Shown: one piece after another, positions 41,117 through 50,467 of the stretch | Position numbering within the stretch: position 1 is the stretch's first letter | Layout: every line of letters begins with the position of its first letter | Assembly: GCF_017310505.1 (NCBI RefSeq) | Contig: NZ_CP065957.1 | Location: 806,001-870,000 of the forward strand | From: Methylacidiphilum caldifontis | GTDB taxonomy: Bacteria > Verrucomicrobiota > Verrucomicrobiia > Methylacidiphilales > Methylacidiphilaceae | DNA: 64,000 bases | Direction: 5' to 3' | Made by a program: the position numbers and the translations under genes | Notes under the pieces: generated by a model | Seen by the model: only the letters and a program-made list of their open reading frames with translations | Told to the model about the DNA's origin: nothing | Databases searched by the model: none

Positions 41117-43564
41117 TTAAGAAAAATCTAAAGCCGAAAGAAGATTTTCTTCGAAACGCTTCGGATCACAATCTTTTTTTACTCTATTGAAAGCTTGTTC
41201 CCTTATGCTTTCCCATAAGGTTTCATCGCTATGGAGCTTAAGACAACACTCGGCAAAATCTTCTGGACTATCCGCTACGAGCAACTCTTCTCCATGATTC
41301 CAAGAAAGCTGTTCAGCAATCAGGGATGTGGTGACAACAGGAACACCGTATGAAGCGGCTTCATGAACTTTCATGGGAATGCCGGCAGCATACCGGGTAG
41401 GGGCTATAAACACCCTACACTGTTCATAAAAAGGCCGAATATCCTCTAGATGTCCCAAAAATTTTATCTCTGAAAGACCAATTTGCTCCACAAAATCTTC
41501 AGCAGTTTCTCCAACAGCAAAAACTTCAAGCTTTTCTTGCATTTTCTGCTTCAAAACTGGAAGAACATAGCCTTTAAACCAAGCTAACCCATCGGTATTT
41601 GGTCCTTTTTCTCCCATATAACCCACAAAAAGAAATCCTGTTCTCTCTTTAAACCCTTTTTCAGATAAATGACACTCCAGAGTATGACCAAGAAGGTGAA
41701 CCTTATAGCCTTTCTCTTCAAAATATTGGGCTTCTTTCGAAGATACAGCCAATATTCGGTGAGCAAATCTGCCAAAAGAAACTTCCTCTTGAAGAAGTTT
41801 TGATTTCTCCTCCTCAGTTTGATTAATCCCATAAAGAGCGTTTTTCAAAATTTCTCGCTTGGCAAAAATCGCTTCAGCATCATAAATAATACGGCTTTGA
41901 ACAAAGAGCTCTGGTCTTTTTTGGATAATGGTTGTTAAGGTTTTGAAATTATAAATCCGGCTCACAAATAGAAAATCGTAATAACCTTGTCTTTCTTGTA
42001 AAAAAATTTCGAGCTTTTCTGGACCCCATCCCACCATCAGTTCAATCTTTTCCATAAAAGAGAGCTGCTCATTTTTTATTGGATAATCCTCTTGAGAAAT
42101 CAGGGGATAAAAAGTAAGGAAGTATCCCGATCGTTCAAGAATCTGTAAAATAGAAAATGACCTACCATATCCTCTACCCAAACGAGGATGGGGAATACGG
42201 TCATCTAAAAACAAAATCCGACCTTTAAAACCTTCTAATCTTTCCTTATCCTTTACTGGAACTAACGGCTGGTCGCGTCTATCTCTTGCTTTTAAAACAT
42301 CAAAATCGGCTCTATGGTGAGTTTTTAACCAATCTTTCCATTTTTCAAAGAATTTTTCTTTGTTTTTCGCCATCATTGCCATGGCCGTTTCAACAGGTCG
42401 ACTCCCAAATTCATAGTGAAAAACTACTGAAGCCGGTTGGTAGACAACTTTGTATCCTAAAGACCATAGGCCAAGACATAAATCACTATCCTCGTAATAT
42501 GCCGGCACATACCTGGGATCATAACCCCCAAGCCTTTCCCATAAATCTCTACGTATCAGGAGGCATGCTGCCGAACAATAATCGACTTCTCTTATAAAGG
42601 AATATTCAGGGCGCATCGGTTGAGGATCGTTTCTGCCGTAGGCTAGAGCACTGCCATCAGCCCATATGATGGATCCAGCTTCCTGTAAAGTCCCATCTGG
42701 CCTAACCAATTTGCATCCCACCGCTCCACACCGTGGATAAGCTTCCATCGTCTTGAGCAAGTGGTCTATACTCTGCGGACTAAGAATGATATCGTTGTTT
42801 AAAAGAAGCAGATATTTTGCCCTAGCTAATGAAGCCGCTTTATTAACACTCTGTAAATATTCGAGATCTTTTTCGTTTCTAAAGGTTTTTATCCCCTGAA
42901 TCTTTTTTAAGAGCAAAGGAGTAGAATCTGTCGAAGAGTTATCCGCGATAATCAACTCATAGGGTATCGAGACGTGAGCTAGGATGGATTGTAGGCACTG
43001 ATAAAGCAACTCGGCTCTGTTTCTAGTCGATATTACAATGCTAAGAGTTGGATCGGCAAAAGTAGGGAATAGAAGGCTAGTTCTATTGTTTTCTATAAAA
43101 AGTTCAAGAGCAGCCCTTAACCATTCCACATTCTTATCTGCGGGTTGAGAATAAGCTTTGGGCTTATGGACAACATTCACACTCTGATCGGTGGAGGATT
43201 TTTTCTTATGAACAATGATGACAAAGTCAGCTAGTTTAACCCATTGCCCAGAAAGAACAAGGGCATAGATCTTCACCCATTTGATTCCCCGGCTGAGATC
43301 ACAGAAACAATCAAATCCACACTTGGAGTCAATGTAAAATCCAATTTCCTCATATTTTTTTTTAATATCCATTCTCTCCCGAGGCTGGCATAAAAACACA
43401 TCTTTTTTTGTTTGTATTTTAATCTGTTTTGCCGCTTTGCCTTCGGCATCAAAAAACCAGCCGCATACATAAAGCTTTGAATTTTTCAAAAAGAAAACTG
43501 GTCTACTCGGATTTTCCACCACGTAAGTATAGGAATACTCAGAGCCCATAAATTTTTTTCCCAC
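41117..43564 (-). CDS. GT2-GT4 fusion glycosyltransferase
   Basis: An 815-residue protein: a beta domain at about 10-115 (FLKNSKLYVCGWFFDAEGKA), a GT2 domain at about 165-400 (LSIVISTRNRAELLYQCLQS, LLLLNNDIILSPQSIDHLL with the metal-binding Asp, YYEDSDLCLGLWSLGY) and a GT4 domain at about 430-815 (FLDDRIPHPRLGRGYGRS, RTGFLFVGYMGEKGPNTDGL, FIAPTRYAAGIPMKVHEAAS). One polypeptide would add two sugars to a surface glycan. It belongs to the polysaccharide block with the CDP-sugar genes. The start is uncertain: GTG 43562-43564 as given, or the ATG five codons later. Confidence 0.85.
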   Translation of the reverse strand: MGKKFMGSEYSYTYVVENPSRPVFFLKNSKLYVCGWFFDAEGKAAKQIKIQTKKDVFLCQPRERMDIKKKYEEIGFYIDSKCGFDCFCDLSRGIKWVKIYALVLSGQWVKLADFVIIVHKKKSSTDQSVNVVHKPKAYSQPADKNVEWLRAALELFIENNRTSLLFPTFADPTLSIVISTRNRAELLYQCLQSILAHVSIPYELIIADNSSTDSTPLLLKKIQGIKTFRNEKDLEYLQSVNKAASLARAKYLLLLNNDIILSPQSIDHLLKTMEAYPRCGAVGCKLVRPDGTLQEAGSIIWADGSALAYGRNDPQPMRPEYSFIREVDYCSAACLLIRRDLWERLGGYDPRYVPAYYEDSDLCLGLWSLGYKVVYQPASVVFHYEFGSRPVETAMAMMAKNKEKFFEKWKDWLKTHHRADFDVLKARDRRDQPLVPVKDKERLEGFKGRILFLDDRIPHPRLGRGYGRSFSILQILERSGYFLTFYPLISQEDYPIKNEQLSFMEKIELMVGWGPEKLEIFLQERQGYYDFLFVSRIYNFKTLTTIIQKRPELFVQSRIIYDAEAIFAKREILKNALYGINQTEEEKSKLLQEEVSFGRFAHRILAVSSKEAQYFEEKGYKVHLLGHTLECHLSEKGFKERTGFLFVGYMGEKGPNTDGLAWFKGYVLPVLKQKMQEKLEVFAVGETAEDFVEQIGLSEIKFLGHLEDIRPFYEQCRVFIAPTRYAAGIPMKVHEAASYGVPVVTTSLIAEQLSWNHGEELLVADSPEDFAECCLKLHSDETLWESIREQAFNRVKKDCDPKRFEENLLSALDFS

Positions 43565-43630
43565 ATTTCATGTGAGCCCTTTCCTCCTATATTCAATCCA
43601 TAGAAAAGAGGCTACAATCGATTTTTTCAG

Positions 43631-44881
43631 TTAAAGCGGGGGAAGAAAATTCAGAAGAGATGTAAAATAGAATCGAGCAAGAGCTGAAAACAGTTCTTCA
43701 GGTTTAATCTCAATCCCCATTTCCGCAACCAATTGAGCCACAGACCGACTCCCGTCTGATCTCCTCAAAAACTCGATCAAATAAGAGGAAAGTTTCAATG
43801 GAAGTTGCCTATAAAGACCAGGAATATCAAAAGTTACATCCAATACCTGAGTGTAGGGAGGTTGCACGGCAGGAACCTTAGATCTATCCCATAAATCCAC
43901 CAAGGGGCGCCAGCGTAACAATTCATTTTTATCCGCAGGAGCAAAGGGTGGAATAACTCTAGGCTTGGCGGCAATAATCATATGGAAAAAAGAAGGATTA
44001 CAATGATCGATCAACGAATGGAGGGTGGGCAGATCAAGCTCAGTCAGAATATCAAAAAAGCGGTTGTCCTGCAGCTGCAAAAAACTCATCGAGGTGTAGA
44101 GCGAATTGATATATTGCAGGCCAGCATTGTGGATTATTTCTATCCAAGTATGCAGGGGGAAAGAATCATGATGAACACCAAAAACATGAGTCTTTAAATA
44201 GCTCTCAGGTTGAGCTCCAATACCTTTATCAATGGGGATTCCCATGAGGTTATCACAAACGCAAAGCACTTCTCGTGTTCTTTTCACCTGTTCTGGACTA
44301 TCCATTTTCAGAGAAAATAGAGATATTGCGGGTGTTAATCTTACAGTGGGGTGAAAAGTTCCCTTGACCCCAATGTATAAACATCCCTCAGGGGAAAGAC
44401 AGTTAGCTAGGTTAATGATAGCGGCCTGAGGGTCATAAACATAGGCAAGAACTTCATGACAACTAATCCAATCAAAATTATACCCAACACTTTGAGACAA
44501 GTTTGGGTTTAATAGGTCTTCTTGCAAAAAATGAATATTGTTGATACCAGAGGCTTTCTGCCATTTATGGGCTATTTCAATTGCTTTTTTGCTAGCATCG
44601 AAGGCTACAACTTCTAAATTGGGAAAAGCTCTCGCTATATTAAAAGCCTCATTACCTGTTCCACAACCCGCAACCAAAAATTTTCCACGATCATAAAAGG
44701 GTTTCCCTGGTCTTCCTATAGCATTAAACCAGTTCGGTGGAATGATCTTCCAAGTTTGGTCGGAGAGCACTTTTTCATCTTCAAAAGGGAAAGGAGAGGC
44801 CTCAAACTGAGTCTGAACCGCATTTGAAAATGATACAAAATCAAAATGACCTTCTGAATCGGAATTATTTGGAGTGTTCAT
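43631..44881 (-). CDS. Class I SAM-dependent methyltransferase with C-terminal winged-helix-like domain
   Basis: A 416-residue protein. Residues about 60-200 form the methyltransferase core: KFLVAGCGTGNEAFNIARAF, VVAFDASKKAIEIAHKW and YNFDWISCHEVLAYVYDP. The C-terminal part (about 340-416) with DGSRSVAQLVAEMGIEIKPE resembles a winged-helix or PqqD-like domain. Similar proteins are annotated in many aquatic bacteria without known substrate. It lies next to the glycosyltransferase gene on the same strand, so a glycan target is possible. It starts with ATG 44879-44881. Confidence 0.8.
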   Translation of the reverse strand: MNTPNNSDSEGHFDFVSFSNAVQTQFEASPFPFEDEKVLSDQTWKIIPPNWFNAIGRPGKPFYDRGKFLVAGCGTGNEAFNIARAFPNLEVVAFDASKKAIEIAHKWQKASGINNIHFLQEDLLNPNLSQSVGYNFDWISCHEVLAYVYDPQAAIINLANCLSPEGCLYIGVKGTFHPTVRLTPAISLFSLKMDSPEQVKRTREVLCVCDNLMGIPIDKGIGAQPESYLKTHVFGVHHDSFPLHTWIEIIHNAGLQYINSLYTSMSFLQLQDNRFFDILTELDLPTLHSLIDHCNPSFFHMIIAAKPRVIPPFAPADKNELLRWRPLVDLWDRSKVPAVQPPYTQVLDVTFDIPGLYRQLPLKLSSYLIEFLRRSDGSRSVAQLVAEMGIEIKPEELFSALARFYFTSLLNFLPPL

Positions 44882-45017
44882 AAAAAAGAGTAACTATCAT
44901 TTCTTATTTTTTGGGACAAAAAAAAGAAAAAAAATCAAAATCTTAACCTCCCCTTTTTTTCTTTTATGCAATATACAGGTTTTTTGTTTATGGACCTGCA
45001 GAGAAAGAAAAATTTTC

Positions 45018-45091
45018 TGCCCCGGGAGGGATTCGAACCCCCGACCCAGTGATTAAGAGTCACCTGCTCTGACCAACTGAGCTACCGAGGC
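45018..45091 (-). tRNA. tRNA-Lys (anticodon CTT)
   Basis: A complete 74-base cloverleaf. The acceptor arms GCCTCGG and CCGGGGC pair with one wobble, the D arm is GCTC/GAGC, the anticodon arm GGTGA/TCACT holds loop CTCTTAA with anticodon CTT at 45055-45057, and the T arm contains the GGTTCGAATCC signature. The discriminator base is A and CCA is not encoded. Confidence 0.96.
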
Positions 45092-45158
45092 TTATCCATT
45101 TGATAAACTATGAAAATATCGAGCAAAAATATAAATTCCAGAATTTTAATTTCAATAC

Positions 45159-45743
45159 CTAATATACTGGCTCTCCAAGGTCCACCAAGGAAAGAGCTCT
45201 ATATTCAGGATTGAGAAGCTTCCCCCAATAAGAATCACAAGGATGAACCATAGTCACCTTTTTTTCTCCCTTATATAAAGCCCTACCCTCATTAGCCCAC
45301 TTGAAAATAGAGCCTTCGAGATAACATACCTGCCAGTAGCCCGCTTGTTGAAGCCGGCGAGCAAAGGAAGCAGCCCTAAAACCGACAGAGTCATAAACCA
45401 CTATAGGTTGCTCCCTTTTCAATCCACGGTAGCCCAATCGTATCTTGTCGTTGGGTGAAACTCTCCAAGCATGGTAAAGGTGACTGACTTCAAACTCATC
45501 AACCGTACGTACGTCCAGCAGCACAGGAGCATATTCTTCTCCTACAGAAATCCACCTTTCCAATTTATCCGTAGAAATCGAAGCCACATCAGGAAACTTT
45601 TCCCGAATAGCATACAGAACCTTATCCCAGGTTAGCTCTGGTGGTAGAGAACTTGCACAACCCGAAACAAATAGCCCCAAGATCAGGACAAAAAGTGAGC
45701 CTTTAAACGGATAACTCCTATCGCTCATAAAAAAATCATTCAC
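45159..45743 (-). CDS. Rhodanese-like lipoprotein without catalytic cysteine
   Basis: A 194-residue lipoprotein: signal sequence with lipobox LFVSGC, then a rhodanese domain (about 55-160) with [20 protein letters not shown] and [10 protein letters not shown]. The active-site loop, usually VVYC-x-x-G-x-R-S, reads [12 protein letters not shown], so the catalytic Cys is Asp and no sulfur transfer is expected. It probably binds something at the outer or inner membrane face. Its 5' end overlaps the stop of the YjbQ gene by 8 bases. An ATG five codons in would still give a lipoprotein. Confidence 0.83.
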   Translation of the reverse strand: MNDFFMSDRSYPFKGSLFVLILGLFVSGCASSLPPELTWDKVLYAIREKFPDVASISTDKLERWISVGEEYAPVLLDVRTVDEFEVSHLYHAWRVSPNDKIRLGYRGLKREQPIVVYDSVGFRAASFARRLQQAGYWQVCYLEGSIFKWANEGRALYKGEKKVTMVHPCDSYWGKLLNPEYRALSLVDLGEPVY

Positions 45744-46152
45744 CGATAATTTTGACCAGAACCCGTTTTCTTCTCATCCCATCAAATTCACCATAAAATA
45801 CCTGTTCCCATGGGCCCAGATCAAGTTTTCCAGCCGTTATGGCTACAACTACCTCTCTTCCCATTATCGTTCTTTTTAAATGAGCATCAGCGTTATCTTC
45901 GCCTACATTGTGTTTATACTGGGAATAAGGCTTTTCTGGTGCCAGTTTCTCAAGCCATTTTTCAAAATCTTCATGCAACCCCGCTTCATTATCATTGATG
46001 AACACACTGGCCGTAATATGCATGGCATTACAGAGAAGGAGTCCTTCCTTAATTCCACTTTTTCGAACGCATTCTTCAAGTTTTGGAGTGAGCAGTACAA
46101 ATGCTCGTCGAGAAGGAATATTAAACCAGATTTCTTCTCTGAAGCTTTTCAT
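45736..46152 (-). CDS. YjbQ family protein (secondary thiamine-phosphate synthase-like)
   Basis: A 138-residue protein of the UPF0047/YjbQ family. Signatures: [39 protein letters not shown] and [16 protein letters not shown]. Some members complement thiamine-phosphate synthase loss weakly; the true role is unknown. Start ATG 46150-46152 ([16 protein letters not shown]) is where the family begins; a longer frame to 46209 is not supported. It is followed by the rhodanese-like gene with overlapping ends and preceded by ruvB at 88 bases. Confidence 0.87.
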   Translation of the reverse strand: MKSFREEIWFNIPSRRAFVLLTPKLEECVRKSGIKEGLLLCNAMHITASVFINDNEAGLHEDFEKWLEKLAPEKPYSQYKHNVGEDNADAHLKRTIMGREVVVAITAGKLDLGPWEQVFYGEFDGMRRKRVLVKIIGE

Positions 46153-46239
46153 GACAAAAGAAAATAATGGATGAGATAAGGGCTTAATAAGATGAGAATA
46201 ATTGAACACAACCTATCATAATAAGTCAAAAAGAAAAGA

Positions 46240-47262
46240 TCAAAATAACTCTTCTTGGCTAGGGGGAAGGCTGACTTTTAACTTTTCATAAGCCCGGGCT
46301 GTCACCACCCTGCCTTGAGGGGTTCTTTTCAAATAGCCTTCTAAAATGAGATAAGGCTCGTGGACCTCTTCGAGTGTAGCTGGATCTTCACCTATAGCCA
46401 CCGAAAGGGATTGCAGTCCCACAGGGCCACCTTCAAACTTATAAACGATGGTTTCCAATATTTTTTTGTCCATTTCGTCTAATCCATCCTCGTCAATTTC
46501 GATCATCGCTAAAGCCTTGTTAACTACATCCAAAGAGACCCTTTGATAGCCCTTTGCATAAGCATAGTCTCTTATCCACCGCAAAAGATGGTTGACCGTC
46601 CTGGGCGTGCCCCGAGAACGTTTGGCCACCTCTCTGGCCGCCTGCTCATTCACATCGATCTCTAAAATGCGAGCTGAACGCTCGACAATACGTATAAGAT
46701 CTTCTAGTTTGTAATATTCTAGCCGATTAATGAGTCCAAATCGGCTTCTTAAGGGTTCAGTAAGTAATCCTACCCTCGTTGTCGCACCCACTAGAGTAAA
46801 CTTTGGAAGGTTAAGCCTAATGCTTCGGGCATTGGGGCCTTGATCGATTAAAATATCCATCCGGTAATCTTCCATCGCCGGATAAAGATATTCTTCTACA
46901 GGTCTACTGAGCCGATGGATCTCATCAATGAAAAGAATGTCAAATGACTCCAATGAAGTTAAGATCCCGGCTAAATTAGCCGCCTTGTCAAGCGCTGGAC
47001 CAGAAGTAATCTTAAGTGAAGCATTCATTTCCTTGGAGAGGATATGGGCTAAAGTCGTTTTCCCAAGACCTGGAGGTCCACTGAAAAGGAGATGAGGAAG
47101 TGGTTCATTCTTAATCCTTGCTGCCTGAACAAGGATATAGAGTCGATCCTTAATTTTTTCCTGCCCTAAAAATTCATCGAGTTTTTGAGGTCTTAAACTT
47201 TCTTCAAAGAGTTTATCTGTCGGTTCAGCGAGTACATCTTTAATCTTAGGATTCATTTTCAA
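46240..47262 (-). CDS. ruvB: Holliday junction branch migration helicase RuvB
   Basis: A 340-residue AAA+ motor of the RuvAB complex. Walker [15 protein letters not shown], Walker [12 protein letters not shown], sensor-1 [20 protein letters not shown] and the C-terminal winged helix [20 protein letters not shown] are present. It forms hexamers that pump DNA through Holliday junctions held by RuvA. Last gene of ruvC-ruvA-ruvB, 8 bases after the ruvA stop. Nothing unusual. Confidence 0.97.
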   Translation of the reverse strand: MKMNPKIKDVLAEPTDKLFEESLRPQKLDEFLGQEKIKDRLYILVQAARIKNEPLPHLLFSGPPGLGKTTLAHILSKEMNASLKITSGPALDKAANLAGILTSLESFDILFIDEIHRLSRPVEEYLYPAMEDYRMDILIDQGPNARSIRLNLPKFTLVGATTRVGLLTEPLRSRFGLINRLEYYKLEDLIRIVERSARILEIDVNEQAAREVAKRSRGTPRTVNHLLRWIRDYAYAKGYQRVSLDVVNKALAMIEIDEDGLDEMDKKILETIVYKFEGGPVGLQSLSVAIGEDPATLEEVHEPYLILEGYLKRTPQGRVVTARAYEKLKVSLPPSQEELF

Positions 47263-47270
47263 CTCTCAGA

Positions 47271-47855
47271 TCAGCTCTGCTTTAAGCATTCCTTAATGAT
47301 GCCTTCGAGATCCATTTGAGGATATTTTTCTCTTACTCTACGCAACCGTTTCAATGCCTCAGCTTCCTTATATCCTAATGCAACAAGGGCCCTCAAGGCG
47401 TCTTCAAAAACTCGATCCACTCCGACAGAAGAAGTAGAGGAAGGGCCGGCAGTTGTTAATTTATCTTTTAGCTCTACAATTAGTCTCTGTGCGGTCTTTT
47501 CACCAACCCCTTTAATTTTAGATAGATACGGAACATCAGACTTAGCCACTGCATCTTTTAGTTCTTTTGGAGAAAGTACATTGAGAATGGAAAGAGCGGT
47601 CCGCGGCCCCACTCCATGTACTTTGTCGATGAGCAATCGGAAAGTTAGCTGTTCTTCCAGATCATTAAATCCAAAAAGTTCGATGCGGTTTTCTGAAACA
47701 ACTAAATGGGTGTACAAAGCAATCTCTGAATGAAGAGAAGGCAGGTTACGATAAAGAGAAAGGGAAGAAAACAGCTCAAAGCCAATACCCTGAACTGCTA
47801 CGATAATATTAGGGAAAGAACAATAAATTAATGTCCCCTTAAGATATGAAATCAT
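47271..47855 (-). CDS. ruvA: Holliday junction branch migration protein RuvA
   Basis: A 194-residue DNA-binding subunit with an OB fold (MISYLKGTLIYCSFPNIIVA), two helix-hairpin-helix units (VHGVGPRTALSIL and IKGVGEKTAQRLIVEL) and a C-terminal three-helix domain for RuvB (EDALRALVALGYKEAEALK). Start ATG 47853-47855 agrees with the family (MISYLKG); it lies inside the end of ruvC by 17 bases, so translation is coupled. Confidence 0.95.
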   Translation of the reverse strand: MISYLKGTLIYCSFPNIIVAVQGIGFELFSSLSLYRNLPSLHSEIALYTHLVVSENRIELFGFNDLEEQLTFRLLIDKVHGVGPRTALSILNVLSPKELKDAVAKSDVPYLSKIKGVGEKTAQRLIVELKDKLTTAGPSSTSSVGVDRVFEDALRALVALGYKEAEALKRLRRVREKYPQMDLEGIIKECLKQS

Positions 47856-48348
47856 ACACTTTGCGGATATGCCAAAAATGATGAACATGGGTTAAAGCCA
47901 CCGCTAAGGCATCTGCAGCATCATTAGGGGGGATACTATCCATAGCTAAAAGGGCTTTGATCATAAAAGATACCTGTTCTTTACGTGCCGAACCTATACC
48001 CGTGGCTGCAATTTTGATTTTTTTAGGATTATATTCAAAAACAGGAAGATCTTTTAATGAAAACAAAAGCAGGGCGACTCCACGTGCTGCCCCCATGTCA
48101 ATAGCGGTTTTCCTGTTTTGAACAAAAATGATCGATTCCATGGCTACATGTTGAGGCGAAAACTTGTGGATGATCTCAAGCAATCCTTCATAAATCGATC
48201 GCAGTTTTCGAGCTTGATCCGTATATTTATTCTGGATTACCCCACAATCGACCAAACGAGTCAATGTCCCATTCGATTCGATGATACCGTAGCCCGTCTT
48301 GCGAAGAGCAGGATCAATCCCCAGAATTCTCAGCGGTTTGTTCATCAA
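47839..48348 (-). CDS. ruvC: Crossover junction endodeoxyribonuclease RuvC
   Basis: A 169-residue Holliday junction resolvase. The catalytic acidic residues are seen in LGIDPALRKTGYG, VAMESIIFVQNRKTAIDMG and NDAADALAVALTHVHH. It acts with RuvAB in recombinational repair. First gene of the ruv operon on the minus strand. Two adjacent ATGs at 48343-48348 give alternative starts one residue apart. Confidence 0.96.
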   Translation of the reverse strand: MMNKPLRILGIDPALRKTGYGIIESNGTLTRLVDCGVIQNKYTDQARKLRSIYEGLLEIIHKFSPQHVAMESIIFVQNRKTAIDMGAARGVALLLFSLKDLPVFEYNPKKIKIAATGIGSARKEQVSFMIKALLAMDSIPPNDAADALAVALTHVHHFWHIRKVYDFIS

Positions 48349-48445
48349 AGCTTTTCAAAATTATCGCAGCACAAGGATAGAAAAAACAGGTTTTTTTTAT
48401 TTAAAAATGGTATTTAGCTATTGACAAGATTAAAATGTCAGAGCG

Positions 48446-48473
48446 TTGAATTTTGATAAAAACTATTTATAAT
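48446..48473 (+). promoter_or_regulatory. Sigma-70-type promoter TTGAAT-N16-TATAAT
   Basis: TTGAAT at 48446-48451 and a perfect TATAAT at 48468-48473, 16 bases apart. Transcription would start about 7 bases on, at or next to the ATG at 48481, implying a leaderless transcript. No Shine-Dalgarno precedes that ATG, which agrees. Confidence 0.45.
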
Positions 48474-48480
48474 TGAGTTT

Positions 48481-49116
48481 ATGAAAATTCTTTGTCCTGT
48501 TGATCAAATTTCATGTTTAAAACAGGGTATCGATTGTAAAGAGGATTGCATTGTATTGGATATTGATCCTCAAGCACTCTCTACTGAAGAAAGAGAATGG
48601 CTTTCTACTACTCTTCAGAAAAAAGAAAGGGATGGACACACTATACTCTATTTTCCCTATCCTTTAACTCGGCCTTCCATAGAGGGATTTAGAGAAAAGT
48701 TAAGTCAAGGCATGGCAACTCAAGAGGTTAGCAATGCTGAAGAAATGCTACACTGGGAACCCCCACCTTCTCCAACCCAGAGAGAGCAGCCTAAAGCTTC
48801 ATCTGCTCCTCCTCAAAAGAATGCGGATTTAAAAGATGCAGCAAAAGCAGCGGGCTTCATGGGATTAGGAGCACTTGGTCTTGCCGCCCTTGAAAGCCTG
48901 TTTGGATTTGGTCGGCCCCAAGAAAACATAAATATAATCGTTCCCCCTGAATCCACATCACAAACTGATCCCTCAACAAAAGACCAAACTAACTCTGACC
49001 AGATGCTAACCGATTATTCCTCCGACAGCGACCAAGAGGATCTTGACGATACATCGGTTCTTGATGATAACTTTGATGACAATTCAGATTTTTCTGATGA
49101 CAGCTGGACAATCTAG
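48481..49116 (+). CDS. Hypothetical protein with acidic C-terminal tail
   Basis: A 211-residue protein I cannot assign. The N-terminal third (MKILCPVDQISCLKQGIDCK) has cysteines at 5, 12, 19 and 23 and folds plausibly as a small alpha/beta unit. A Pro/Gln-rich linker at about 95-115 precedes a hydrophobic segment AAGFMGLGALGLAALESLFG at about 123-142, which may be a membrane helix. The last 30 residues are nearly all Asp, Ser and Asn (QEDLDDTSVLDDNFDD). It stands alone, facing away from ruvC, with a clear promoter and probable leaderless start. Coding status is good from the uninterrupted frame and promoter. Confidence 0.7.
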   Translation: MKILCPVDQISCLKQGIDCKEDCIVLDIDPQALSTEEREWLSTTLQKKERDGHTILYFPYPLTRPSIEGFREKLSQGMATQEVSNAEEMLHWEPPPSPTQREQPKASSAPPQKNADLKDAAKAAGFMGLGALGLAALESLFGFGRPQENINIIVPPESTSQTDPSTKDQTNSDQMLTDYSSDSDQEDLDDTSVLDDNFDDNSDFSDDSWTI

Positions 49117-49148
49117 GGGCTTATTCATTGCTCCAATCATTTATCCTC

Positions 49149-49185
49149 GTGCGGGAAAAAATTCCAATTGAGCGTGCCTATGCTT
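49149..49185 (+). terminator. Possible terminator after the 48481-49116 gene
   Basis: GAGC-GTGCCTA-TGCTT-TAGGC-TC forms a 5-7 base stem at about 49172-49194 region edge and is followed by a T-rich run. It lies between convergent genes and could serve either strand. The stem is short, so this is tentative. Confidence 0.25.
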
Positions 49186-50435
49186 TAGGCTCTTTGTTCC
49201 TTTATTTTTTTCTGGCAATTTTCTAGGAGAGGAATCGAAATAATCTGGAGAAAAAAGGAACAAACTGCAACATAAAGGCCAGAATGGTCATAAAGATAAC
49301 CTAAAATAAAACTGCCTAAAAACCAAAAAAGACCAAAAATAAAGTAATAAATACCAAAAGCCTTACCCCTCATCTCGAAAGGTACAATTGTTGCAAGGGC
49401 AGCCCTAACCACAGATTCTTGCACACCGAGTCCTATTCCCCAAAAAATCATGCCAATAAGAGTGAGTGTTTGAATCGGAAAGATAAAAATCAAGGGGGAA
49501 GATAAAGATCCCAGAATGATTGGCCAGATCATCGAACCGATCCCACTCTTATCAAAAAGCCTACCCGCTACCAGTGCTACCACTGCATCTATCCCCATGG
49601 CAAGGGTGTAAAGCAAAGGAATTTCATGTTCATTAAAAAGGTTAAGCTTGCCCAAATGATAGGCGATGAGAGGAAAATCCACATACCCCATCGCAATAAA
49701 CCCTAGAGCCGTTACATAGACCCAGAATCCTTTACCCAATCCTTCCTTTTTGTTAGAGAGACTCTCAGCTTGCTGCCCCGGTTCCTCTTTGGGATCGCCT
49801 AAAGAAGAGATAGCTTTTTTGTATCTCTTATGGGTAATAAATAGAAATAACAGGGCAATAAAAGCAGGAATAACCAATAGGACTAAGGCTCTCCGATAAC
49901 TTTTCCAATAAATCATGGCCAAGGAAATAAGCAAAGGACCAATCATCGCTCCGAGTTGATCGAGGGCTTCATGGATGCCAAAACCGATCCCTTTACCCAT
50001 TCCCTCCGTGGCGTGAGAAAGTAGTACATCACGAGAGGGAGAGCGAATTCCCTTACCCAACCTTTCAAGGACAATAAGAAAAGCAACCTGTGGCCAATTT
50101 CGTGCAAAAGCAAGTATGGGTACTGCGATTTGATTGATCAAATAACCTACAAAAACAAATCCCCAATGACCCTTTGTTTTATCCCCCACGCTTCCGGCAA
50201 AAACGCGGACAACATAGCCTGTTAACTCTCCAAGACCAGCAATAAAACCGATAGCACTTCCTGTAGCTCCAAGAGTGCTTAAAAATGGACCTAAGATGGA
50301 GCGTGCTCCTTCATAGGTCATATCTGCTGCTAGACTGACTAAACCAAAAAGGATTACCAGCTGCAAGGAGGTTGAATAAGAAGAAGAAGTCTTAGATTTT
50401 GATAAAAAAGGCTTACTTGAATGTCCAGGATCCAG
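49185..50435 (-). CDS. Major facilitator superfamily transporter
   Basis: A 12-helix MFS permease of about 416 residues. The first helix region LVSLAADMTYEGARSILGPF and the loop-2/3 GSVGDKTKGHWGFVFVGYLI and ERLGKGIRSPSRDVLLSHA place it with a family often annotated as multidrug-type MFS proteins; the substrate is unknown. The TTG at 50364-50366 has no ribosome site. In the same frame, CTG 50433-50435 follows AAGGAGG at 5 bases and would add 23 polar residues before the first helix; I use it as the start. If CTG is not used, the gene begins at 50366. Confidence 0.82.
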   Translation of the reverse strand: MDPGHSSKPFLSKSKTSSSYSTSLQLVILFGLVSLAADMTYEGARSILGPFLSTLGATGSAIGFIAGLGELTGYVVRVFAGSVGDKTKGHWGFVFVGYLINQIAVPILAFARNWPQVAFLIVLERLGKGIRSPSRDVLLSHATEGMGKGIGFGIHEALDQLGAMIGPLLISLAMIYWKSYRRALVLLVIPAFIALLFLFITHKRYKKAISSLGDPKEEPGQQAESLSNKKEGLGKGFWVYVTALGFIAMGYVDFPLIAYHLGKLNLFNEHEIPLLYTLAMGIDAVVALVAGRLFDKSGIGSMIWPIILGSLSSPLIFIFPIQTLTLIGMIFWGIGLGVQESVVRAALATIVPFEMRGKAFGIYYFIFGLFWFLGSFILGYLYDHSGLYVAVCSFFLQIISIPLLENCQKKIKEQRA

Positions 50436-50467
50436 ATATCCTCCTTATATCCAATTAATAGGCTAGT

